NCBI RefSeq assembly: GCF_022846435.1
Contig: NZ_AP025627.1
Span: forward strand, 1,956,001 to 2,020,000
Length of the DNA: 64,000 nt
Source: Parageobacillus sp. KH3-4
GTDB taxonomy: Bacteria; Bacillota; Bacilli; Bacillales; Anoxybacillaceae
Reading direction: 5' to 3'
Part shown: positions 53,939-62,600 of the stretch, piece by piece
Layout: each line of letters opens with the position of its first letter
How positions within the stretch are numbered: the stretch's first letter is position 1
Made by a program: the position numbers and the translations under genes
Notes under the pieces: generated by a model
Database searches by the model: none
Seen by the model: only the letters and a program-made list of their open reading frames with translations
What the model was told of the DNA's origin: nothing

Positions 53939-54261
53939 CTAGAAATGGAACTGACTCCAACATGTCGCTTTCTGATCCTTTTCAAGCCAGCGCTTTTGCA
54001 TCAATGTTTAAGCGACAATCGAGAAACTTTGTTGATTTGGCTTTCTGCCGCTTCCCCTTTATTCCTTGTACTCGTTAGACGGCGCTTAAAGATAAATGTT
54101 ACTGCGGTGAAAGCGATCACTCCGACTAACCTTTTAAGGCTAGCTGCTAATGTCCGCCTGCTTAATAATAAATGTCGCAAATAACCCAGAAAAACGAAAA
54201 AAGATCATCGCACCGTCGATGATCTTTTTCATGTTATCAAAAACGGTTACACCAATCATTC
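53939..54261. terminator. Convergent intergenic region with a bidirectional terminator
   Basis: Of these 323 bases only the hairpin at 54199-54228 is informative: perfect arms AAAAGATCATCG and CGATGATCTTTT with flanking A/T runs, serving pepF and pncB. I see no gene in the rest. Confidence 0.75.
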
Positions 54262-55731
54262 TCAATATTCTCCCAATTTTTCAATCTTCTCCTTCACTTT
54301 TCGGATGTTCTCCATTTTATTATCCCAACAGGCTTGGCTTAAATCGACAGGATATTGTTCGGGATTCATTGTTCGTTTATACTCATCCCAAAACAATTTC
54401 AAATTTTCCTTAACGAAATCTTGGATTTCTTTCAACGGCGGGGAAGTGTACACCAGCTTGCCGTTTTCAAAAATCGTTTCATGCAAATCTCTCGCCTCAA
54501 AATTGGTAACAAATTTGCTGATAAACGTGTAAACAGGATGAAACATTTTCAGCCGCTCTTCTTGTTGCGGATTTTCGTTTTCTAGCGCAATATAGTCCCC
54601 TTCCGCTTTTTGGTTGATTTTGTTTACAATGCGGTACACCCGTTTCAACCCAGGGGTCGTGACTTTTTCCGGGTTGCCGCTGATTTTGATCGTATCGACC
54701 ATGTTTCCGTTTTCGTCTTCGATGGCGACCAATTTATAAACGGCGCCCAACGCCGGCTGATCGTACGCCGTAATTAATTTCGTGCCGATTCCCCATACGT
54801 CGATTTTCGCACCTTGGGATTTTAAATTAATAATCGTCTCTTCGTCTAAATCGTTCGAAGCGAAAATTTTCGCATCCGTAAATCCCGCCTCATCGAGCAT
54901 TTTTCTCGCTTCTTTCGACAAATAGGCGAGATCGCCGCTGTCGATGCGGATGCCAATAAAATTAATTTGATCGCCCAGCTCTTTCGCGACACGAATCGCA
55001 TTTGGCACGCCTGACTTCAGCGTATCGTACGTATCGACAAGAAAGACGCAATCTTTATGGCGGCGCGCATATTTATGAAATGCAACATATTCATCTTGAT
55101 ACGCTTGTATCATCGCATGCGCATGAGTGCCCACCACAGGAATCCCGAAAAGCTTACCCGCCCGCACGTTGGAAGTCGCGTCAAAGCCGCCGATATACGC
55201 AGCGCGCGCCCCCCATAATGCGGCGTCCAACTCGTGCGCTCGCCGGCTGCCGAACTCCATTGCTGGTTCATCGCCAAGAATATGTTTAATTCGGGACGCT
55301 TTCGTCGCGATTAATGTTTGAAAGTTAATAATGTTTAAAATCGCCGTTTCCACGAGCTGCGCTTCCGCCAGCGGCGCCTCAATGCGCAAAATCGGTTCGT
55401 TGCCGAAAACAATTTCCCCTTCCCTCATCGAGCGCAATGTCCCTGTGAAACGAACGGTTTTCAAATACTCTAAAAAATCTTCCTGATAGCCTAACTCCGA
55501 ACGCAAATATTCAATATCGCTTTCGGAAAAACGGAAATTTTGTAAATATTGAATCACTCTTTCCAATCCGGCAAATACAGCATATCCGTTTCCAAAAGGA
55601 AGTTTTCGGAAAAACACTTCAAATACCGCTTTACGTTGATGAATGCCGTCTTCCCAATACGTCTCTACCATATTGATTTGATATAAGTCGGTATGAAGAG
55701 TAAAGCTGTCATCTGCGTATTTTTCGTTCAT
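54262..55731 (-). CDS. pncB: Nicotinate phosphoribosyltransferase
   Basis: This 489-residue enzyme converts nicotinate and PRPP to nicotinate mononucleotide in NAD salvage. Marks are H-T-D-L-Y-Q-I-N-M near the N-terminus, E-F-G-S-R-R-A-H, T-H-A-H-A-M and G-I-R-I-D-S-G-D-L-A-Y. ATG at 55731 follows GGAGGT; a longer in-frame start has no site. It lies 73 bases after pncA, whose product is its substrate. Confidence 0.95.
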   Translation of the reverse strand: MNEKYADDSFTLHTDLYQINMVETYWEDGIHQRKAVFEVFFRKLPFGNGYAVFAGLERVIQYLQNFRFSESDIEYLRSELGYQEDFLEYLKTVRFTGTLRSMREGEIVFGNEPILRIEAPLAEAQLVETAILNIINFQTLIATKASRIKHILGDEPAMEFGSRRAHELDAALWGARAAYIGGFDATSNVRAGKLFGIPVVGTHAHAMIQAYQDEYVAFHKYARRHKDCVFLVDTYDTLKSGVPNAIRVAKELGDQINFIGIRIDSGDLAYLSKEARKMLDEAGFTDAKIFASNDLDEETIINLKSQGAKIDVWGIGTKLITAYDQPALGAVYKLVAIEDENGNMVDTIKISGNPEKVTTPGLKRVYRIVNKINQKAEGDYIALENENPQQEERLKMFHPVYTFISKFVTNFEARDLHETIFENGKLVYTSPPLKEIQDFVKENLKLFWDEYKRTMNPEQYPVDLSQACWDNKMENIRKVKEKIEKLGEY

Positions 55732-55804
55732 TGTGCTACCTCCAAAACAACGATTCGATTTGACAAAAAGCATATCCTCCGTTTATTCTACCACTTTTAT
55801 TCTA

Positions 55805-56356
55805 TTATTCCACTACTTCTGCACCTAATGAATGTTTAAAGTGTTCAAGCGCCCATTCATGCCCGACAGGATGGAAGCTTGCGACCGCCTTTTTATGTAC
55901 GACAATACGAAATCCCTTATTATACGCGTCAACCGCTGTATGAAGCACGCATATGTCAGTACAGCAGCCGACTAAATGAACTTCCGTAATTCCTCGTTCT
56001 CTTAGCTTTATTTCTAAATCCGTCCCGGCAAACGCGCTATATCTCGTCTTGTCCATCCAATATACATTGTCTCTATGTTTGTACGCTTGATAAACCGCTT
56101 CCAATTCTCCATACAATTTCCGGCCGTCCGTGCCTTCGATATTATGCGGCGGAAACAGCTTCGTTTCCGGATGATAAGTATCGCCCGCTTTATGCATATC
56201 AATTGCAAATACGACAAAATCGCCATTCTCGATAAACTGTTTCGTAATCCTCACAAGCTCCGCTTCAATTTCCTGACCTGGTCTTCCGCAAGTAAGCGCG
56301 CCGTGGTCGGCGATGAAATCAATAGTATAATCGATATTAATCAACGCTTTTTTCAT
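55805..56356 (-). CDS. pncA: Nicotinamidase
   Basis: This 183-residue cysteine hydrolase deamidates nicotinamide to nicotinate. The triad is visible: Asp in I-D-Y-T-I-D-F, Lys in D-K-T-R-Y-S-A-F and Cys in V-G-C-C-T-D-I-C-V-L; metal ligands are in D-M-H. It forms an NAD-salvage pair with pncB downstream. It corresponds to YueJ-like nicotinamidases in Bacillus. Confidence 0.93.
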   Translation of the reverse strand: MKKALINIDYTIDFIADHGALTCGRPGQEIEAELVRITKQFIENGDFVVFAIDMHKAGDTYHPETKLFPPHNIEGTDGRKLYGELEAVYQAYKHRDNVYWMDKTRYSAFAGTDLEIKLRERGITEVHLVGCCTDICVLHTAVDAYNKGFRIVVHKKAVASFHPVGHEWALEHFKHSLGAEVVE

Positions 56357-56577
56357 CGCAACTCCCCCACTATCCCGAATTTAACACTATTATATGTTAA
56401 AAGAAAAAAAATTACTAGCGCGTATAGATTGACCGTTCACTCTTGAAAACCATACCGTTGTTCTTTCTAAATAACAAAAGGGACTACAACATTATTGATC
56501 AACTCAAATGCATCATGTGTAGTTTAAAAATCCACTGATACCTTGGTAAAATTACCCATCCCCTCTGATTTACTCTG

Positions 56578-56588
56578 CATATACTGCG
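56578..56588 (+). promoter_or_regulatory. Possible sporulation-type -10 element, copy 1
   Basis: GCATATACTG, about 40 bases before the start codon and conserved in copy 2, fits the CATANNNT form of sigma-E/sigma-K -10 boxes. A matching -35 is not clear. Confidence 0.3.
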
Positions 56589-56622
56589 ATTGTAATCAAA
56601 AAAATCAATCAGGAGGTAATAA

Positions 56623-56901
56623 ATGATGTACGATGACCATCATAAAAAGCGTAGAGCTGAGGCAGAAGCGGAGGCAAAGGCAAAAATTAAAAATCAAAAC
56701 GAGAACGAAAATGAGAATGAGAACGAGAATGAGACTGAACTAAAAAATCGCAATTCAAACTATACTAGCGTTCACACTAATGCTTCAGTTTCCCACAGTG
56801 GAAACTCTTATGTAAGAGCGAAAACTGAATCCGAATCTGAATCTGACCAAGAACAAAAACAACAACAAAAGCAAAAACAAGAGATAGAAGACGATTATTA
56901 A
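56623..56901 (+). CDS. Low-complexity acidic/Gln-rich protein, copy 1 (protein A)
   Basis: This 92-residue, probably disordered protein reads M-M-Y-D-D-H-H-K-K-R-R, then alternating A-E and K-A, a run of N-E pairs, a central V-S-H-S-G-N-S-Y-V-R, then E-S repeats, a Q/K run and E-I-E-D-D-Y. It has an excellent AGGAGGT site. No family is recognised. The S-H-S-G-N-S motif is shared with protein B downstream, and the overall style recalls spore-coat proteins. The GAAGCG/GAGAAC repeats in DNA make length changes easy: copy 2 is longer by one A-E pair. Confidence 0.75.
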   Translation: MMYDDHHKKRRAEAEAEAKAKIKNQNENENENENENETELKNRNSNYTSVHTNASVSHSGNSYVRAKTESESESDQEQKQQQKQKQEIEDDY

Positions 56902-56910
56902 AATCTGAAA

Positions 56911-56960
56911 ACTACTACTAAAGTGAGATAATACTTATCGCACTTTAGTAGTAGTCTATT
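56911..56960 (+). terminator. Intra-operon hairpin between proteins A and B, copy 1
   Basis: A 14-bp stem CTACTACTAAAGTG pairs with CACTTTAGTAGTAG and is followed by TCTATTTT. It could partly end transcription after A and set an A-to-B ratio. The same hairpin is in copy 2 at about 57948. Confidence 0.8.
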
Positions 56961-56978
56961 TTAAAGCGGGGATATGTG

Positions 56979-57242
56979 ATGGAAAATCTAAAGAATAATC
57001 TCTCTTCCGAGAATTTAGGGAATTTATCTTCACTAGATGGAATCCCTTCCGTTGATGTTAATTTGAATCAATCACAAGTTGCTCATAGCGGTAATTCGGA
57101 TGTTAATGTCCACATAAATATCCAAGTGGATGTAAAGCCGATTGCACTTGCCATTCTATATTCATTATTAGCCAAGAACCAACTATCAAATGAGGAATTT
57201 GAATTAGCCCTTAGAAAATTAGAAAAGTATAAATCTAAATAA
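56979..57242 (+). CDS. Protein B of the duplicated module, copy 1
   Basis: This 87-residue protein has alternating polar/hydrophobic residues in the middle (S-V-D-V-N-L-N-Q-S-Q-V, H-S-G-N-S-D-V-N-V-H-I-N-I-Q-V-D-V), which favours beta-strands, then a hydrophobic helix (P-I-A-L-A-I-L-Y-S-L-L) and a charged C-terminal helix. The strand-plus-hydrophobic pattern is reminiscent of CotX/CotV coat proteins, but that is a weak resemblance. ATG at 56979 follows AAAGCGGGG. The protein is identical to copy 2. Confidence 0.75.
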   Translation: MENLKNNLSSENLGNLSSLDGIPSVDVNLNQSQVAHSGNSDVNVHINIQVDVKPIALAILYSLLAKNQLSNEEFELALRKLEKYKSK

Positions 57243-57548
57243 GAAATCTTATTCTGTAAAAGAAAACAATTATGTGTCTAAAAACTGACAAATTTCGTTA
57301 TCTTTTTTCCAAAGTGTTGAAAAAGTTCACGAGGAAAGTGAACTTTTTCTTTTTCTCCCATTAGTAAGTTAGATATAAACCATATAGTTGCAATAACCGT
57401 GATTTAGCCCGCCCCATCGGTTTTGGATTATGCCTTTTACGTTTTCCCATCTTCGCACCTACACCATAATTTGAGAAACTTCTTAATAAATTAGTGATTA
57501 TTATGAACTAAAATTGTAGAGGTGCATACGTTTAAGGGTTGACATAAA
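57243..57548 (+). terminator. Spacer between the two copies with terminator
   Basis: The terminator AAAAAGTTCAC-GAGGAAA-GTGAACTTTTT at about 57318-57352 ends copy 1. The unduplicated remainder holds only a 29-codon minus-strand frame (M-G-K-R-K-R-H-N-P-K-P-M-G-R-A-K-S-R), which I do not trust as a gene. Confidence 0.7.
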
Positions 57549-57647
57549 TATAAAATCCACTTATATCGCAGGAAAACTACCCATTCCTTCTGATTTACTC
57601 CGCATATACTGCGATTGTAATCAAAAAAATCAATCAGGAGGTAACAA

Positions 57648-57938
57648 ATGGTAATGATGTACGATGACCATCATAAAAAGCGTAGAGCCGAGGCAGAAGC
57701 GGAAGCGGAGGCAAAGGCAAAAATTAAAAATCAAAACGAGAACGAAAATGAGAATGAGAACGAGAATGAGACTGAACTAAAAAATCGCAATTCAAACTAT
57801 ACTAGCGTTCACACTAATGCTTCAGTTTCCCACAGTGGAAACTCTTATGTAAGAGCGAAAACTGAATCCGAATCTGAATCTGACCAAGAACAAAAACAAC
57901 AACAAAAGCAAAAACAAGAGATAGAAGACGATTATTAA
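57648..57938 (+). CDS. Low-complexity acidic/Gln-rich protein, copy 2 (protein A)
   Basis: This 96-residue copy of the protein at 56623 differs by M-V added at the start and one additional A-E pair in the N-terminal repeat; the remaining residues agree. Its AGGAGGT site and upstream GCATATACTG box are conserved, so both copies are probably expressed. It would be possible to start at the second ATG pair (57654), which equals the copy 1 start. Confidence 0.75.
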   Translation: MVMMYDDHHKKRRAEAEAEAEAKAKIKNQNENENENENENETELKNRNSNYTSVHTNASVSHSGNSYVRAKTESESESDQEQKQQQKQKQEIEDDY

Positions 57939-58015
57939 AATCTGAAAACTACTACTAAAGTGAGATAATACTTATCGCACTTTAGTAGTAGTCTATTTTA
58001 AAGCGGGGATATGCA

Positions 58016-58279
58016 ATGGAAAATCTAAAGAATAATCTCTCTTCCGAGAATTTAGGGAATTTATCTTCACTAGATGGAATCCCTTCCGTTGATGTTAATT
58101 TGAATCAATCACAAGTTGCTCATAGCGGTAATTCGGATGTTAATGTCCACATAAATATCCAAGTGGATGTAAAGCCGATTGCACTTGCCATTCTATATTC
58201 ATTATTAGCCAAGAACCAACTATCAAATGAGGAATTTGAATTAGCCCTTAGAAAATTAGAAAAGTATAAATCTAAATAA
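58016..58279 (+). CDS. Protein B of the duplicated module, copy 2
   Basis: This 87-residue protein is identical to the one at 56979. The DNA upstream differs by two bases just before the ATG (GCA for GTG), which leaves the start unchanged. Identical protein sequence and very few silent changes indicate a recent duplication or gene conversion. Followed by the copy 2 terminator. Confidence 0.75.
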   Translation: MENLKNNLSSENLGNLSSLDGIPSVDVNLNQSQVAHSGNSDVNVHINIQVDVKPIALAILYSLLAKNQLSNEEFELALRKLEKYKSK

Positions 58280-58359
58280 GAAATCTTATTCTGTAAAAAG
58301 AAAACAATTATGTGTCTAAAAACTGACAAATTTCGTTATCCTTTTTCCAAAGTGCTGAA

Positions 58360-58395
58360 AAAGTTCACGAGGAAAGTGAACTTTTTCAGCACGAG
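58360..58395 (+). terminator. Terminator after copy 2
   Basis: The long stem CTGAAAAAGTTCAC/GTGAACTTTTTCAG (about 58354-58390) is the extended form of the copy 1 terminator. Confidence 0.85.
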
Positions 58396-58413
58396 CCTTC
58401 ATGGTTTATTTAT

Positions 58414-58455
58414 GATAAAAACCCCCGCTTTCCATTTAAAGGAAAGCGGGGGGGG
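58414..58455 (-). terminator. Terminator after the yidC-type gene
   Basis: The perfect arms CCCCCGCTTTCC and GGAAAGCGGGGG (58422-58433, 58441-58452) are followed on the minus strand by TTTTTATC. Confidence 0.92.
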
Positions 58456-58461
58456 GAATTG

Positions 58462-59217
58462 TCATGCCCGTCCGTTTTCTGCAGCTTTGACCGCTTTTAG
58501 TTGCGCGCGCAAAATCAGCGATTGGATGATCGAAAAACAGCCTCCGACGACCCAGTAAAGCGACAGGGCGGACGGTACGGAGCTTGCCCCAATAAAAATC
58601 ATAATCGGCATGATATACGACATCATCGCCATTTGCGGCATTTGTTCTTCCGCCATCGACGGTGACAAACGCAACGAGATAAATGTCGTGAGGCTGGCCA
58701 AAATCGGCAAAATGAAGTACGGATCGCGATGGCCGAGCTGTACCCATAAAAACGAATGGAGCTTAATTTCCTGGGTGCGCGAAATCGCATAATAAAGCGC
58801 CATAAAAATCGGCATTTGAATCAGCACCGGCAGGCAGCCGCTCGCTGGGTTGACGCCGTGCTTTTGATAGAGCTGCATCATTTCCTGCTGGAGCTTGCGC
58901 TGCGTTTCAAGATCGGTGCCTTTATATTTCTCCTGAAGCTTTTGCAGTTCCGGGCGAAGCTTTTGCATCGCAATCGTCGTTTTAAATTGCTTTATAATAA
59001 GCGGAAGCAAGCAAACACGAACGATCAACGTTAACACGATGATCGCAATGCCATAGTTATTGCCAAAAAAATGACCAAGGGTTAAAAGCAATTTCGACAT
59101 CGGATAGACAAAATAATGATCCCAAATCCCTTGACTATGCTCATCGATCGGTGCATTGCGGTTGCAGCCGCTCAATAAAACAACCGTTCCTAGTAATGCA
59201 AACAGCCACTTTTTCAT
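58462..59217 (-). CDS. yidC: YidC/Oxa1-type membrane protein insertase
   Basis: This 251-residue lipoprotein insertase has a signal peptide with lipobox L-L-S-G-C (Cys16), then five membrane segments. Family features are I-I-V-L-T-L-I-V-R with the conserved hydrophilic-groove Arg, K-Y-K-G-T-D-L-E-T-Q in the cytoplasmic hairpin, N-P-A-S-G-C-L-P-V-L-I-Q-M-P and a C-terminal S-L-Y-W-V-V-G-G. It belongs with SpoIIIJ/YqjG of B. subtilis; which of the two cannot be decided here, but the isolated location is unlike rnpA-spoIIIJ, so it is probably the second copy. ATG at 59217 follows GGAGGT. Confidence 0.93.
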   Translation of the reverse strand: MKKWLFALLGTVVLLSGCNRNAPIDEHSQGIWDHYFVYPMSKLLLTLGHFFGNNYGIAIIVLTLIVRVCLLPLIIKQFKTTIAMQKLRPELQKLQEKYKGTDLETQRKLQQEMMQLYQKHGVNPASGCLPVLIQMPIFMALYYAISRTQEIKLHSFLWVQLGHRDPYFILPILASLTTFISLRLSPSMAEEQMPQMAMMSYIMPIMIFIGASSVPSALSLYWVVGGCFSIIQSLILRAQLKAVKAAENGRA

Positions 59218-59240
59218 AAGAGACCTCCTTGCGTGTCGTG

Positions 59241-59522
59241 TCATTTATGTGCAGCAAAGGCAAGTGGTCTCCTTCCTTCTTCATCAGACGGATGTGAACG
59301 TTCACGCACAGGAATTTTCCGCTTTTGCAATGCAAAAACGCGACGGAAAGGAACGACAGCATAAGCGCAACATGCGCCATCTTTCTTCCGCTCCGCATGC
59401 GCGAACGTAACGTCATATAAAAAAGCTTTCGTTTTGCGGTATTCGCCGATATAGCATTTCACGACGACAAGCAGTGCGCCAACAAGCGACACATACGCCA
59501 GCAAATCAAAGGGGGCTTCCAT
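59241..59522 (-). CDS. Small hypothetical membrane protein
   Basis: This 93-residue frame starts with a hydrophobic helix (L-L-A-Y-V-S-L-V-G-A-L-L-V-V-V) and continues as a basic, Cys-containing tail (D-G-A-C-C-A-Y-A-V-V-P-F-R-R-V). AGGTGGGAGA precedes the ATG at 59522. It ends 23 bases before the yidC-type gene and may be cotranscribed. No family recognised. Confidence 0.5.
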   Translation of the reverse strand: MEAPFDLLAYVSLVGALLVVVKCYIGEYRKTKAFLYDVTFAHAERKKDGACCAYAVVPFRRVFALQKRKIPVRERSHPSDEEGRRPLAFAAHK

Positions 59523-59619
59523 TCTCCCACCTCTTTTCGATTCAAGAAAAAAGTTTCCTTACATAACATAGCAAACTTAGCGAAAAAAGAAAAGAAAAAG
59601 TTTCACAAAACCAGCGCCG

Positions 59620-62600
59620 TTATTTCTCCGCCGACAGCTGCAGCAGCGGCGCCAACGCTGGTTCTTCGTTAGCCAGTTCGACAAAATCTCCCGTTTCATC
59701 TTCATCGAGAACATGTGCCAGTTCGCGCCCGGCTTCCTCGATTCGCCCAAGCTTGGCTAAATAGCACGCCCGTTGATAACGAGCGGATAAATCCTCTTCA
59801 GCAAATTGAAGACATTCGTCGATAACGGAAAGCGCCTTTTCCGTCTGCCCCGCTTCATCATACGCACGCGCCAATTCTTGCCTCATCTCTGCATCATGCG
59901 GATGATGGGAAAGTCCGTTTGCAAGTACGGCAATCGCTTCGGCATAGCGCTGTTTTGCCATATACATCGCTCCTAACGTCAAAATACTGCGATGTAAAAA
60001 TGGCTCCATTTCGACTAAGGAACGAAATAGATTTTCCGCCTCCTCCTCCCGTCCATCGTCAAGAAGCAAGAACGCCTTTAATTCCAGCATAGCCAGGTCG
60101 TTCGGCTGTTCAGCGAGGAGACGGTCGATCCACTCGCCTGCTTCTTTTTGCAGCTTGCTACTCTCCGAGTGGGCCAACAGCATGGCAAGCTCACGGGCGA
60201 CACCGGCATTCCACTCGTATGTTAACGCCTTGCGCAGCGTTTTGATCGCATCATCCGTCAATTCCGCCGCTTCATAAAACTGGGCAAGTCGCTCATATGC
60301 TTCTATATTGCCGCTGTCCAAACGGAGCGCCGTTTCGTATAAATCCAAAACAGCAGAAACAACAACCATTTCTTTCGTCCATGCTTTTGCTTTTGTCCAT
60401 AGCCGTTTGGCGAAAGAGCCATCCTCCTCAGCCCATGTTATGTCGATCATATATGGGGAAAGGGCGGAAGCGGTGTGCATGTATACGATGCTTTTCTTTT
60501 GATTGTCAAGCTTCCATTTGCGCAGCCGCTCGCGCAGTTTTCCTATTCCTCTCATTGTATACGAAAACGCTTGAACATAAGTTTCATACAAGGCTTCGTT
60601 ACGGACATCCTGCTCAATCAGCCGCTCAAGGATGGCGATCGCTTCGCGTGGCTTCCCTTCCTTGACAAGCACTTTCGCATCATGGTGGAGCACATCCGGA
60701 TGATCAGGATGGAGGCGAAGCGCTTGTTTGACCGCCTCTTTTTCTTTGGAAACATCCCCCATTGCTCCATATACGTAACCGAGGCTGTCATAGTACCAAA
60801 CGTCGCCCGCTCGTTCCCGCACAGATTCCATTGTTTGGAGAAGCAGGGACGGATCGTCAAACAGCGCGACGGCATGTTCCACATGGACGTGCAACGGATC
60901 GTGTTCGAGCGCTTTTTGCAGATGGAACCGCTGCTTATCAATGTTTTCCTCCATTTCGTAAAGAACAGCTAAGCGAAGGTGAGCCACCGCAAACGTATCA
61001 TCGACCTCGAGACACGCTTCATAATACCGTTTTGCCTCGTCCCAGCGTTCAAACGCGCGATACGTTTCGGCCAGACGATAGAGCGGAAACGTGCTTTTTC
61101 GCACCTTGCTCGCCCGTTCATATAAACCGATCGCTTTCGAAAACATGCCGCTTTGCTCATAAAGCACGCCGAGGTAACAAAGCGCGTTTACATCAGTCGG
61201 ACGCTCGTCGATGAGCTTCTCAAGAAAAGCTATCCCGCGGTCGACAAGAGAAAGTTCGGTCAGTTGTTCGATATAAAACTCATACGCTTCTGCCACATCA
61301 AATTGCGCAAGGCACAATCCTTCTTCAAGAAAGGCAAGCGCAGTTCCTTTTTCTTCCGTTTCTATGGCTAGCTCATTGGCCAGGAGCATTTTCCCGGCAT
61401 TTAATAGATACTCGCTGTTTTGGGCAAATAACGGCTTCTTGTCCAATAAATACTGTTTTGCTTCATCGCGCTGCCCACGTTGCATCATCACGTATGCAAG
61501 ACCGAGATGGGCAAAGATTTCTTTTTCCTCTTGTTCCAGCGCTTTTTGGTAATGCGCTTCCGCCTTTTCCGCTTCGTCTCGTTCCATATACCAGTCGCCA
61601 AGGCGAACGTGTAGCTCAGGGGCGCTTCCAGCCTTTTCTGCTCCTTCCAGCAAAACAGCTTCAGCTTTTTGCCGATCCCCTAACTCATTTTCATATAAAT
61701 CCGCTAACGCCAAATATGGATACGGCTCTTCGCCATCGAGCGCTTTAGCGACAAGAAAGCCGCGTTCCGCTTTGCGGATCTTTCCTAGCATTTCATCGCA
61801 GCGCGCCCGTTCATACCATAAATGGGCATCGCGTTTATGACGGCGCAGCAATTGGTCAAAAAAGGCGCGCGCCTCCTGAAATTGTTTGGCCTGAAATAAC
61901 ATGATGCCGTGGTTCGTGCCAATAAACAGATCGTCGGGATGTAGCGTTAAAGCGATTTGCGACAGTTCCAGCCCTTTCTTTTCCTTTCCACCGTACGCAA
62001 TGCTAAGGGCCATATAGCTCCAGACATCGGGCTGGTCGGGATCGAGCTGAAGAGAAGCCCGGAAATGGCGGCTTGCTTCTTCGTACCGGCTTTCGTAAAA
62101 CGCGACCCGTCCTCGCAAATAGTGATACAGTGGACTGCTGGCTTTTCCTTTCACCCGCGCCAGCACCGCTTCGGCTCGTTCGATTTCTTTCCCGTACACG
62201 TACGCTTTCGCCGCCGCAAGCAGTAAATCATTAATATCGCCGTATTTAGCAAGCACCCGCTCGGTATAATCGAGAAGCAGCTCTTTCGCTTCTTCTGTGC
62301 CAAAATGCTTCACAACATACAGCCACGTGTATGGGATGTGTTCATGCTGGCGCAAAAACGCGAGAAACGGCGCAATATACGCTTGGTCATCTTCATCCAT
62401 TTTTTCGGCGAAGGCATGAAGCTGGCGGAAATATTGATCTTCCGCTTCCGGCAGCAACACGGCAATCGCTTCTTTTTCCCGGGGAATCGCAGCAATCGAC
62501 AAATAATGTGTTCCCGCATACCATCTTTCGACTTCGTCATAAGCAACCACAAACGGCTCGAGCATGTTTGGATCTTGCACGTAAAACGCCCCGAGGCGCT

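Larger units (their letters stand above)
56526..57357 (+). repeat. Tandem segmental duplication, copy 1
   Basis: A block of about 830 bases that includes leader, two genes, an internal hairpin and a terminator is repeated almost exactly at 57549-58391, offset about 1.03 kb. The left edge (ATCCACT...ACCCATYCC...TCTGATTTACTC) and the right edge (the hairpin AAGTTCACGAGGAAAGTGAACTT) can be followed by eye. Confidence 0.9.
57549..58391 (+). repeat. Tandem segmental duplication, copy 2
   Basis: Near-exact second copy of 56526-57357. Differences are a few substitutions in the leader, two extra codons at the start of A, one A-E pair inserted, and single-base changes near the terminator, whose stem is extended here (CTGAAAAAGTTCAC/GTGAACTTTTTCAG). 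Confidence 0.9.

Noticed and set aside
57413-57505. 29-codon minus-strand frame between the duplicated modules.
   Set aside because: Very short, no clear ribosome site, and it lies in the only unduplicated part of the spacer.
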